This document shows, piece by piece, positions 26,684-33,191 of a DNA stretch of 33,191 nucleotides; position 1 is the stretch's first letter; each line of letters opens with the position of its first letter. A program made the translations under genes and the position numbers. The stretch comes from Dehalococcoidales bacterium (GTDB taxonomy: Bacteria > Chloroflexota > Dehalococcoidia > Dehalococcoidales > GCA-2688105). The stretch is from assembly GCA_002688105.1 (NCBI GenBank), contig NZBQ01000002.1:117393-150583 (forward strand), written 5' to 3'. The notes beneath the pieces were generated by a model that had not been told where the DNA came from, searched no databases, and saw nothing but the letters and a program-made list of their open reading frames with translations.

Positions 26684-28585
26684 ATGAAGGAACCAGCTAT
26701 TAGCTCTGATGCCCCGGGAGAAAAACTCCTTATGCTCGGCAACGAGGCCATAGCCCGAGGCGCTATGGAGGCTGGAGTTCAGGTTGCCGCTGCCTATCCC
26801 GGCACCCCGTCAAGCGAGATTCTGGAAACCTTAACTAAAGTTGCCCAAAAGTTCGACATATACGTTGAGTGGTCAACCAATGAAAAAATAGCCTTTGAAG
26901 TGGCTCTGGCGGCTTCCATTTGCGGAGTAAGAGCTATGGCATCAATGAAGCATGTTGGGGTAAATGTCGCCCACGACCCGCTAATGACCGCCAGCTATAT
27001 CGGCGCCAAGGGCGGTCTAGTTTTGCTTTCCGCCGATGACCCCTGGGCGTGGAGTTCCCAGAATGAACAGGATAACCGATATATTGCCGAACAGGGCTAC
27101 ATACCGGTTCTTGAACCCTCATCAGTTCAAGAAGCCAAGGACATGATGGCTGATGCCTTCAGGCTCTCCGAGGAATTTAAGCACCTTTTTATGGTCAGGT
27201 CGGTAACCAGAATAAGCCACGGTCGGGGCGATGTGGTGCTGGGAGAAATAACCAGGGAGAGAAGAAAGGGCTCTTTTAAAAAAGACCGCTCCTGGTTAGT
27301 CTATACCCCAGTTGCAGCCAGAAAGAACCGACTTTTAATGATTGAACGGTTTGAGAGGATAAGGCAAGCGGTAGACACACTTCCCTATAACCGGTTAAAG
27401 CTGGTTGACAGAGCCAGGCTGGGGATAATCGCCTGCGGCCTCTCCTACAGTTACACCTTGGAAGCCATAAAGTGGCTGGAGCTTGAGGAGAGGGTCTCCG
27501 TGCTAAAAATCAGCACGCCCCACCCCCTCCCCCAGGAACTGGTGAAAAAGCTACTGAAGTCAGCAGCCGAAATAATCATAGTCGAAGAGCTGGAACCATT
27601 CGTTGAGAACAAGGTTAAAGCCATTGCTGGAGAAGCCAATATCCCGGTCAAGATTCACGGCAAGAACTTACTCCCTGTCATCGGTGAGCTGTCAACCAGG
27701 AAGGTTACCGAAGCTATTGCCAGGTTAACCAACTCCAAGCCGCCAGTTAACTTCACTAAACTGGACAAGCTCAGCGAGGAAACCGCCCCGATTCTCCCCT
27801 GGAGACCACCAACCCTGTGCCCCGGCTGTGCGCACCGAGCCGCTCTATATGCCATCAACTCAGCCGCACAAAGGGTGGCCAGAGACTATGGTAAGCCCAC
27901 CGAGCCTATCTACCCCGGTGATATTGGCTGCTACACTCTAGGTTACCTTCCGCCGTTGGAAGCCGTTGACACTACTATCTGTATGGGAGCCAGTATCGGC
28001 ATCGCCAACGGTCTAGCCCACGTGGTAGCAGCACCCATAATAGCCCACATCGGTGACTCCACATTCTTCCACTCCGGGATACCACCACTGATAAATGCCG
28101 TTTACAATAAGGCAAATATAACGGTAGCTATACTTGATAATTCAGCGACAGCAATGACCGGTTTCCAACCACACCCGGGCATCGGTCATACTGCCACCGG
28201 TGAGGAAACCACCTCCGTAAAGATTGAAGACATAGCCCGGGCATGCGGGGTAAAGTTCGTCAAGGTTGCAGACCCCCTTGACCTGAAAAAAGCCGCCGAT
28301 GTCTTGGAAAAGGCAATCAGGTTTGAGGGACCGTCAGTGGTAGTGCTTAGAAGTCCCTGTGCCATCATAGAGCAGAGGGAAAAGAGGCAAAGGGGAGAGA
28401 AAACTATCCCCTACTATATCGACCAGGATAAATGCAACGAGAAATGTGGCGCCTGCATTAAGTTGCTCGGTTGCCCGGCTATAGTAAAAGAGAATGGCAA
28501 AACCATAATTGATGGCCCGCTATGCACCGGTTGCGGAATTTGTGTTCAGGTCTGTCCCCATAACGCTATACTACAGGAATCATAA
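26684..28585 (+). CDS. iorA: Indolepyruvate:ferredoxin oxidoreductase-type alpha subunit
   Basis: 633 residues. Oxidises 2-oxoacids (indolepyruvate and other aryl pyruvates in known members) to acyl-CoA with ferredoxin. The N-terminal pyrimidine-binding domain has AAYPGTPSSEILE and the VNVAHDPLMTASYIGAKGG block. The TPP-PP domain (about 380-540) has CPGCAHRAALY, GDIGCYTLGYLPPLEAVDT, GDSTFFHSGIPPLINAV and LDNSATAMTGFQPHPG. The C-terminus (about 584-627) carries two [4Fe-4S] ferredoxin motifs: CNEKCGACIKLLGCPAI and LCTGCGICVQVCPHNA. iorB begins one base after the stop. The ribosome site is AAGGAGAG. Substrate range is not settled. Confidence 0.93.
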   Translation: MKEPAISSDAPGEKLLMLGNEAIARGAMEAGVQVAAAYPGTPSSEILETLTKVAQKFDIYVEWSTNEKIAFEVALAASICGVRAMASMKHVGVNVAHDPLMTASYIGAKGGLVLLSADDPWAWSSQNEQDNRYIAEQGYIPVLEPSSVQEAKDMMADAFRLSEEFKHLFMVRSVTRISHGRGDVVLGEITRERRKGSFKKDRSWLVYTPVAARKNRLLMIERFERIRQAVDTLPYNRLKLVDRARLGIIACGLSYSYTLEAIKWLELEERVSVLKISTPHPLPQELVKKLLKSAAEIIIVEELEPFVENKVKAIAGEANIPVKIHGKNLLPVIGELSTRKVTEAIARLTNSKPPVNFTKLDKLSEETAPILPWRPPTLCPGCAHRAALYAINSAAQRVARDYGKPTEPIYPGDIGCYTLGYLPPLEAVDTTICMGASIGIANGLAHVVAAPIIAHIGDSTFFHSGIPPLINAVYNKANITVAILDNSATAMTGFQPHPGIGHTATGEETTSVKIEDIARACGVKFVKVADPLDLKKAADVLEKAIRFEGPSVVVLRSPCAIIEQREKRQRGEKTIPYYIDQDKCNEKCGACIKLLGCPAIVKENGKTIIDGPLCTGCGICVQVCPHNAILQES

Positions 28586-29194
28586 ATGGCAAAAGAATTC
28601 AACGTGCTGATTACCGGGGTGGGTGGACAGGGTGCAATTTTAATGTCAGAGCTACTGGGAGAGGCAGCCGTCAAAGACGATTTCAATGTCAGGGGCTCCG
28701 AGGCGCTGGGGATGGCAGTCAGGGGTGGCTCAGTAGTCAGCACTATCAGAATCGGCAGTGAAATATATGGGCCGCTTATTCCTATGGGGAAGTGCCACCT
28801 ACTAATTGGCATAGAGCCGGCGGAGGCTCTCAGGAATATCTCCTACCTGTCACCGTCCAGCCTGATCATACTTAATCTAAGAGGAATAGTCCCCTTCACT
28901 GTTTCCCAGGGTAAAAGTAATTATCCCACTCAGGATGAAATTCTGGAAAAGCTAAATAGAGCTTCCCGCCAGGTAATCAGGCTGGATGCGGCTTGCCTGG
29001 CGGAAGAAGCCGGCAACCCGATAACAGCTAATATGGTCATGCTGGGGGCAGCCTTTGGCGGCGGGCAGATGCCGGTAAAGCTGGAAACGATAAAGGCAGT
29101 AATCCAGTCCCACTTCCCCGCCAAACTAGCCCCGGTTAACATCAAGGCTTTTGACCTCGGCTACCAGGCCTGCCAGCAGGCTGTTAAGAATTAA
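28586..29194 (+). CDS. iorB: Indolepyruvate:ferredoxin oxidoreductase-type beta subunit
   Basis: 202 residues, the gamma-like domain partner of IorA. The N-terminal GVGGQGAILMSELLGEAA motif and RGSEALGMAVRGGSVVSTIRIG block are the family marks, and GNPITANMVMLGAAFG lies in the C-terminal half. It completes the active iorAB heterodimer. Its ATG follows directly after the iorA stop (TAAATG), so the pair is coupled. No further gene follows in this direction for about 1 kb. Confidence 0.93.
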   Translation: MAKEFNVLITGVGGQGAILMSELLGEAAVKDDFNVRGSEALGMAVRGGSVVSTIRIGSEIYGPLIPMGKCHLLIGIEPAEALRNISYLSPSSLIILNLRGIVPFTVSQGKSNYPTQDEILEKLNRASRQVIRLDAACLAEEAGNPITANMVMLGAAFGGGQMPVKLETIKAVIQSHFPAKLAPVNIKAFDLGYQACQQAVKN

Positions 29195-29553
29195 AAAGGG
29201 CAGTAGACAATATTTAGGCAAATGGGAATCCTTGGAAATGGTACAGAGATACACAAGGTCTATCAGCTTTCAGGATAGCTTGAAGTTCTATAGGGCACCA
29301 CTTCATAGGATAAAACTGCGGAATGTAGTTATGACTTTGGAGAGGGATGTGGCATTGGTGAGACACTAGGGTAACAAGACGTCATTTGTGTAATGAGGTA
29401 GCAAAACAAGCAATTGTTATCTCTGCTACACTTTTTGGAATTTCATATTACGCATTTCTTGGGCTATCTTACTGTTTTTAGAGGTGCTGGCTTATAATAT
29501 GGTTGGGTGTCGGTAGCTTTACCAGCTGCCTGTTCTCCTCTCTTGCTGGCAAA
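29195..29553. other. Gene-free region between iorB and the repeat lipoprotein
   Basis: 359 bp with no gene that can be supported. The only structure seen is one copy of a 20-base repeat at 29319-29338 (partner at 30134-30153). Frames here are short and lack ribosome sites. Confidence 0.5.
29319..29338 (+). repeat. 20-base direct repeat, copy 1
   Basis: CGGAATGTAGTTATGACTTT, matching the copy at 30134-30153 at 19 of 20 positions. Flanking bases do not match. Confidence 0.5.
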
Positions 29554-29667
29554 CTATTGTAAGGATTCATATGCTTCAACCTGATTCTCGTATTCGTATT
29601 TCACCATCTCGTAATCATTGCCCCAATTCTGTTTTGCTCTTTCCATAATGCTTGGGTAGTTAGCTTG
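29554..29667 (-). other. In-frame continuation of the repeat lipoprotein after a TGA
   Basis: Directly after the TGA of the lipoprotein gene (29670-29668) the same frame stays open for 37 codons to a TAG at 29556-29554. It encodes a second copy of the protein's own repeat: QNWGNDYEMVKYEYENQ here against ANWGDDYEMVRYEIDNQ before the TGA. The conserved frame and protein-level similarity show it was once, or still is, part of the gene. It could also be translated alone from the ATG at 29646. Confidence 0.65.
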
Positions 29668-29916
29668 TCAAACAACCCGGTCATATGTTTCGGTTTGATT
29701 GTCAATCTCATACCTTACCATTTCGTAATCATCGCCCCAATTTGCCAAAGCGTTGGCCTTAAAAATCTCTATCCTATCTTCTCTATCGGTCTTTGTTTCG
29801 GGCGTTGGTTCGCTGGGTGCGGGAGTAGGTGCGGGTGTGGGAGTAGGTGCACACCCTCCCATAACAAGCATCAGAATTAAAGCTAAGGCTGTTGTCTTCC
29901 AAAGAAATTTACTCAT
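29668..29916 (-). CDS. Small predicted lipoprotein with WGDDYEM repeat
   Basis: 82 residues. A signal peptide with lipobox (LVMGGC, C22) is followed by a Pro/Thr/Ala linker (TPTPAPTPAPSEP) and one repeat unit, KANALANWGDDYEMVRYE, ending IDNQTETYDRVV. The ATG at 29916 has an AGGAGGCAAGGGTA ribosome site. The TGA stop is followed by a second in-frame repeat (29554-29667), so the protein may be a truncated form of a ~120-residue parent. The function is unknown. The proline-threonine linker is a feature it shares with the propeller lipoprotein at the right edge. Confidence 0.7.
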   Translation of the reverse strand: MSKFLWKTTALALILMLVMGGCAPTPTPAPTPAPSEPTPETKTDREDRIEIFKANALANWGDDYEMVRYEIDNQTETYDRVV

Positions 29917-30133
29917 TACCCTTGCCTCCTAATTTGAGATTCTAACGTCATAAAAAAGAATGACACCAACCACCACCGTATCATTTAGCGGTTCCAGTGC
30001 CCCTATTGCCCACCTCATCATACGTAACCATATTCTTACTTTTTAAGGTTGATTCACATGTTGGAACTTGAGTTTAGTCCTGTTTTGAAGCTTTGTCAAT
30101 GCCCCTTAGGAACAGTAGATGCCCCTATGCGTA

Positions 30134-30153
30134 CGGAATGTAGTTAAGACTTT
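30134..30153 (+). repeat. 20-base direct repeat, copy 2 (abuts a promoter)
   Basis: CGGAATGTAGTTAAGACTTT, 19 of 20 bases as in copy 1. It ends 3 bp before the -35 box of the promoter for the membrane protein gene, the place where an activator site would lie. Confidence 0.5.
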
Positions 30154-30156
30154 TTA

Positions 30157-30185
30157 TTGACCATATCTGTTCGCTTCACTATAAT
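30157..30185 (+). promoter_or_regulatory. Promoter of the Gate-domain membrane protein gene
   Basis: TTGACC (30157-30162), a 17-base spacer and a perfect TATAAT (30180-30185). The transcript would have a leader of about 85 bases before the ATG at 30279. Confidence 0.8.
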
Positions 30186-30278
30186 GCACGGATAGTGTCT
30201 ACCTATTAGCCAGTATCAAGAAGAAAGGCAATATTTTCATAGTTCATTTATTGAAGCAGCCAGGGAACAAGTATTAAG

Positions 30279-31217
30279 ATGTCCAATTTTCAAACTCAAC
30301 TAAAAGCGAGCTTTTTGGCGGGAGTTAAAAAGGGGGGTGGTAGTTTTGTTTGGATGTGCAAGATTATTATCCCTGTTTCTTTGCTGACAACTCTTTTCCA
30401 GTGGACTGGTTGGCTGAATCAACTGGATTTCTTTCTAAGTCCCTTAACAAGCCTGATAAATCTGCCACCCGAAGCAGCGCTACCAATCATTACCGGAATG
30501 TTAATAAACATCTACGCGGTTATCGCCATCATAACCGTCCTTCCCTTTACTATTGAGCAGATGACATTAATTGCCGTATTTAACCTGATTGCTCACAGCC
30601 TTATCATGGAAGGAATCATACAACACAAATCCGGGCTTAATGCCATTAAAGCAACTCTGATCCGTATTACCGCAGCTATTCTAGCTGTGCTCATCGTTTC
30701 CCAGTTTCTTGGTGATACCAGCCAGAGTGTTACTGCACCGGCCGCTCTTATGGTTCGCCCTCCATTTCTTGAGGTCTTGAAGGTCTGGACTGTAGACATA
30801 ATAGTTCTGCTCCTAAAAATCTTGGGAATAATCATGCTCGTTATGATTATGCTAGAGTCATTAAAATCTCTGGGATGGATAGAATCCTCGCTTAAGTTTT
30901 TCAGGCATTTGATGAGAATTCTTGGACTTTCCGACCGAATAGCAATGATGCTGGTAACTGCCATCATTTTTGGCTTATTGTATGGCGGAGCTGTTATTGT
31001 CGAAGAGGCTAAAAAAGGAGCCCTGACCAAGGAAGAACTGGAGCGTCTTCATATTTCTATTGGCATCAATCATGACATGGTGGAAGACCCGGCACTTTTC
31101 GCGGTATTAGGATTGAATGCTTTCTGGCTCTGGGTGCCCCGGTTTATTATGGCTATCATAGCGGTTCTGACCTATCGTGCTATAAAACATCTTAAAAGCA
31201 TATTGCCTCACCATTGA
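30279..31217 (+). CDS. Nucleoside-recognition (Gate) domain membrane protein
   Basis: 312 residues, with about eight hydrophobic segments. The pattern, with KKGGGSFVWMCKIIIPVSLL near the N-terminus, PPEAALPIITGMLINIYAVIAI, and in the second half GLLYGGAVIVEEAKKGALTKEEL and GINHDMVEDPALFAVLG, matches the nucleoside-recognition (Gate) domain group that includes SpmA/SpmB-like and FeoB-gate proteins. Two related halves can be seen (about 1-150 and 165-312). These proteins are thought to move small molecules or ions across the inner membrane, but the substrate here is unknown. It has its own strong promoter and a weak ribosome site, and stands alone. Confidence 0.75.
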   Translation: MSNFQTQLKASFLAGVKKGGGSFVWMCKIIIPVSLLTTLFQWTGWLNQLDFFLSPLTSLINLPPEAALPIITGMLINIYAVIAIITVLPFTIEQMTLIAVFNLIAHSLIMEGIIQHKSGLNAIKATLIRITAAILAVLIVSQFLGDTSQSVTAPAALMVRPPFLEVLKVWTVDIIVLLLKILGIIMLVMIMLESLKSLGWIESSLKFFRHLMRILGLSDRIAMMLVTAIIFGLLYGGAVIVEEAKKGALTKEELERLHISIGINHDMVEDPALFAVLGLNAFWLWVPRFIMAIIAVLTYRAIKHLKSILPHH

Positions 31218-31339
31218 TTTCTGGTAACGGAATACTCAGGCATAACACATTCCACTGCATCTCTTTACTATAACTATTTCTCTCCAATATAGTTACCACT
31301 TCTTATTGATTATATCGGGTCTAATGCTCAACAGGAGAG

Positions 31340-31429
31340 TTGTGCTAGCCAAGGTAATAAGCTGTCAGGGTGGAGTGTCGAAATTGACTACAACCCAAGA
31401 GGCACTGACAGCTTATAATATTTGTGCTA
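31340..31429. mobile_element. Small MITE-like element (inverted repeat with flanking direct repeats)
   Basis: Perfect 12-base inverted repeats ATAAGCTGTCAG (31357-31368) and CTGACAGCTTAT (31405-31416) enclose 36 bases. They are flanked by identical 8-base direct repeats TTGTGCTA at 31340-31347 and 31422-31429. The layout resembles a short non-autonomous insertion with target duplication, but the direct repeats are 5-9 bases away from the inverted arms. It may instead be a plain hairpin in a gene-free gap. No coding capacity. Confidence 0.35.
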
Positions 31430-31454
31430 AGGCGAAGGGCAGGTGTAGATTATC

Positions 31455-33191
31455 TTAAGAACCAGGGGAGTAAACAAATCTGAAAACCCGACCTGAATGG
31501 ATAGCGATCAAGTCACCATTTTTGTTTGCGTTTATGCCGAAATTATCTACACCACCGTTATTCATGGCGAAGGTCGATTTTACTGGATTATTAAGTGGCC
31601 ACAGCTCGTAATTCTCTATAGTGGTAACGAGTAAAGCCTGTTCCTTGGACAGGTACTCTATTCTAGGTACAGTTATAGCCTCGCTGCTCAGCACTGATGA
31701 TGCGAAGATAGTTGTTGTGGTTGCTCCGCTAGGAATCTGGTAAATGACATTGGCTTTGCGTTCTAGCACATAGATGTTGCCTGAGTCGTCCACTGCACCT
31801 GCTGGTAAACTACCAGTAATTCTAACGTTGGATAACTCTAGTACTTTTGTTGGCGAATTTGGCGTGTTTAGAGGTATCCGCCATATCGTAGCCGTCGAGG
31901 TTTGTGGGTTACCCGTGAAAGAGATGATAGTGTTATTCTTTGAGTCGTAATGCAGACTGACGACGGGGTAATTTGAATACTCCGAGGCCCAAGGTGTTGC
32001 CGAACCATCGGCCGCGATCCTCCAAATAGTTCCGTCAGTCATACCGGCGTAGATGTTTCCGCTTGTATCACGTTCCAAATGGCGGCAATTGGTTCCTAGG
32101 TCTGGTGTAAAGGGAGTAAACCCAGAACTATCAACTTTTTGAATAGACCCTCCAAAAAAATCCCCGTCACCGACTAGTACCGTGCCGTCGTCCATTTCTA
32201 CGATACCCAAGGCATTTACATACTGCGTGAGATGATTTGATGTTGCGGTGGAAGGCTGGTAACTGATAATGTTTGCCCCCACGCCATTGCCTACCAGAAA
32301 TCCAGAATGGATCGGTGACCAAGTCATTGGCCCCACACCCGCGACAGAATCCATTACTTTGGTAAACGACCCTGCCTCAAATTTATTTAAGCCGTTATTA
32401 GCCGTAAAGAAATAGAGGTCGTTTTCTCCGTCAAGGGCAACAGCAATAGGTTCGACCGTGCCGGGAATGCCAACTCCAGTGGCGATTATCCTTTTGGAAT
32501 TATCTGATAGAGCTACCTCAGTAATTCGCCCGGCGAACGTTTCTGAGTAATAAAGTTTGTTATGAGTTTCATCTAGTGCAAGTTCAAAGCAACCATCTAC
32601 CCCGTCAACGATAGTGGATAACAGATTTCCATTGGCATCGTAATGATTGATCTGGCTATCTCGTGATTGTGAACCGGTATAAAAGCTATCGTCGGCAGTT
32701 TTAACCACAATTGTGCTGGCGACTATCCCGAATGGTTTCAGGGTAGTCAACTGCCCATTCAAAGATCCGTATAATGTGCTCTGGTCATTGGCAATCAATA
32801 AACGTCCCAGACCAGGTTGGTATCCGATACTAAAGACGGTGGACAATGAGTTGGTATCCAGATATGTTGACAGCTGACCCTCACCAGAAAGCTTGAGAAT
32901 TTTATTGTTTCCTCTTGAAACGATAAGAATATTGCCATCACCATCTTTAGTGAAATAAGCAGGGTAGACAATGAGATTCTCATATACCATCTCTTCATTC
33001 CAATCTGTCTTCAGGCCTTTTACGGCACTAGGGGTAGTTGTTGGAGTGGGAGTAGGTGTTATTTCAGGAGCCGGAATAGGAATAGGAACGGGGAAAGGAG
33101 CTTCCCTTGCCCCAGGAGTGGGAGTAGGTGTTATTTCAGGAGCCGGAATAGGAATAGGAACGGGGAAAGGAGCTTCCCTTGCCCCAGCACA
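31455..33191 (-). CDS. Beta-propeller (NHL/SMP-30-like) lipoprotein, 5' end outside window
   Basis: 578 residues are visible; the frame runs off the right edge. From the ATG at 32990 the frame is open upstream through the edge, so the gene is longer than that start suggests. The upstream part is a Pro/Thr-rich linker in two identical 24-residue units (GAREAPFPVPIPIPAPE...TPTPTP), preceded at the edge by Cys-Ala, which would fit a lipoprotein Cys. The rest is made of ~40-50 residue blades with DGDGNILIVSRGNNKILKL, DDGTVLVGDGDFFGGSIQKV, DTSGNIYAGMTDGTIWRI and DDSGNIYVLERKANVIYQI, typical of NHL/SMP-30-type propellers. It is likely a surface-anchored binding or scaffolding protein; no enzyme residue is claimed. 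Confidence 0.8.
   Translation of the reverse strand, partial: CAGAREAPFPVPIPIPAPEITPTPTPGAREAPFPVPIPIPAPEITPTPTPTTTPSAVKGLKTDWNEEMVYENLIVYPAYFTKDGDGNILIVSRGNNKILKLSGEGQLSTYLDTNSLSTVFSIGYQPGLGRLLIANDQSTLYGSLNGQLTTLKPFGIVASTIVVKTADDSFYTGSQSRDSQINHYDANGNLLSTIVDGVDGCFELALDETHNKLYYSETFAGRITEVALSDNSKRIIATGVGIPGTVEPIAVALDGENDLYFFTANNGLNKFEAGSFTKVMDSVAGVGPMTWSPIHSGFLVGNGVGANIISYQPSTATSNHLTQYVNALGIVEMDDGTVLVGDGDFFGGSIQKVDSSGFTPFTPDLGTNCRHLERDTSGNIYAGMTDGTIWRIAADGSATPWASEYSNYPVVSLHYDSKNNTIISFTGNPQTSTATIWRIPLNTPNSPTKVLELSNVRITGSLPAGAVDDSGNIYVLERKANVIYQIPSGATTTTIFASSVLSSEAITVPRIEYLSKEQALLVTTIENYELWPLNNPVKSTFAMNNGGVDNFGINANKNGDLIAIHSGRVFRFVYSPGS
33043..33186. repeat. Perfect 72-bp tandem repeat, two copies
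   Basis: Copies at 33043-33114 and 33115-33186 are identical base for base. Each encodes one 24-residue linker unit of the propeller lipoprotein on the minus strand. A whole number of codons keeps the frame when copies are gained or lost. Confidence 0.93.

Larger units (their letters stand above)
29917..30278. other. Intergenic region before the Gate-domain gene
   Basis: 362 bp without a gene. It holds the second copy of the 20-base repeat (30134-30153) and a consensus plus-strand promoter (30157-30185). A possible minus-strand -10 (TAGAAT, within 29930-29945) for the lipoprotein has no clear -35. Confidence 0.55.

Overview
The window looks like a bacterial chromosome segment from the Chloroflexota, most likely the class Dehalococcoidia. 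This is inferred from protein character and gene order (dgt-dnaG-rpoD next to a bifunctional-nuclease gene and a complete atp operon), not from a database search. Most of it is housekeeping DNA with compact operons, clear sigma-A-type promoters and ordinary Shine-Dalgarno sites. The last ~4 kb is looser and carries lipoproteins, repeats and decayed genes.

Layout. Positions 46-3039 (minus) hold an endonuclease V gene, prfB with its programmed +1 frameshift, and a secreted HExxH peptidase. Positions 3166-4230 (plus) hold rpsP, khpA and rimM, divergent from the endonuclease V gene through back-to-back promoters. Positions 4263-11669 (minus) are a full F1Fo ATP synthase operon read atpZ-B-E-F-H-A-G-D-C. 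It has two additions to the canonical set: a 35-residue one-helix microprotein between atpE and atpF, and a 103-residue membrane protein between atpD and atpC. A two-hairpin repeat sits between atpA and atpG. Positions 11913-12464 (minus) encode a bifunctional-nuclease-family protein. Positions 12727-17062 (plus) are dgt-dnaG-rpoD. Positions 17208-17339 hold a truncated SIR2-like start, followed by a convergent FKBP lipoprotein gene. A second copy of the hairpin repeat precedes an SbcC/Rad50-type ATPase gene (18163-20733). Then come an HD-domain gene, a decayed MFS transporter gene and uvrA (all minus). Positions 25067-29194 (plus) are an acyl-CoA synthetase with both subunits of an indolepyruvate-type 2-oxoacid:ferredoxin oxidoreductase. 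The right end has a small lipoprotein gene interrupted by an in-frame TGA, a nucleoside-recognition (Gate) membrane protein, a MITE-like inverted repeat and a beta-propeller lipoprotein that runs off the window.

How the genes work together. The atp operon makes the membrane ATP synthase. dnaG, rpoD, rpsP, rimM, khpA and prfB serve replication, transcription and translation. Endonuclease V, UvrA, SbcC and dGTPase cover DNA repair and nucleotide-pool control. The synthetase plus IorAB pair suggests interconversion of aryl- or acyl-acids, acyl-CoAs and 2-oxoacids with ferredoxin as the electron carrier, which fits an anaerobe. No phage, CRISPR array, tRNA or rRNA was recognised.

The best candidates for something undescribed are the two extra membrane proteins built into the ATP synthase operon. 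The tandem-repeat lipoprotein with an in-frame TGA and the composite hairpin repeat are next.
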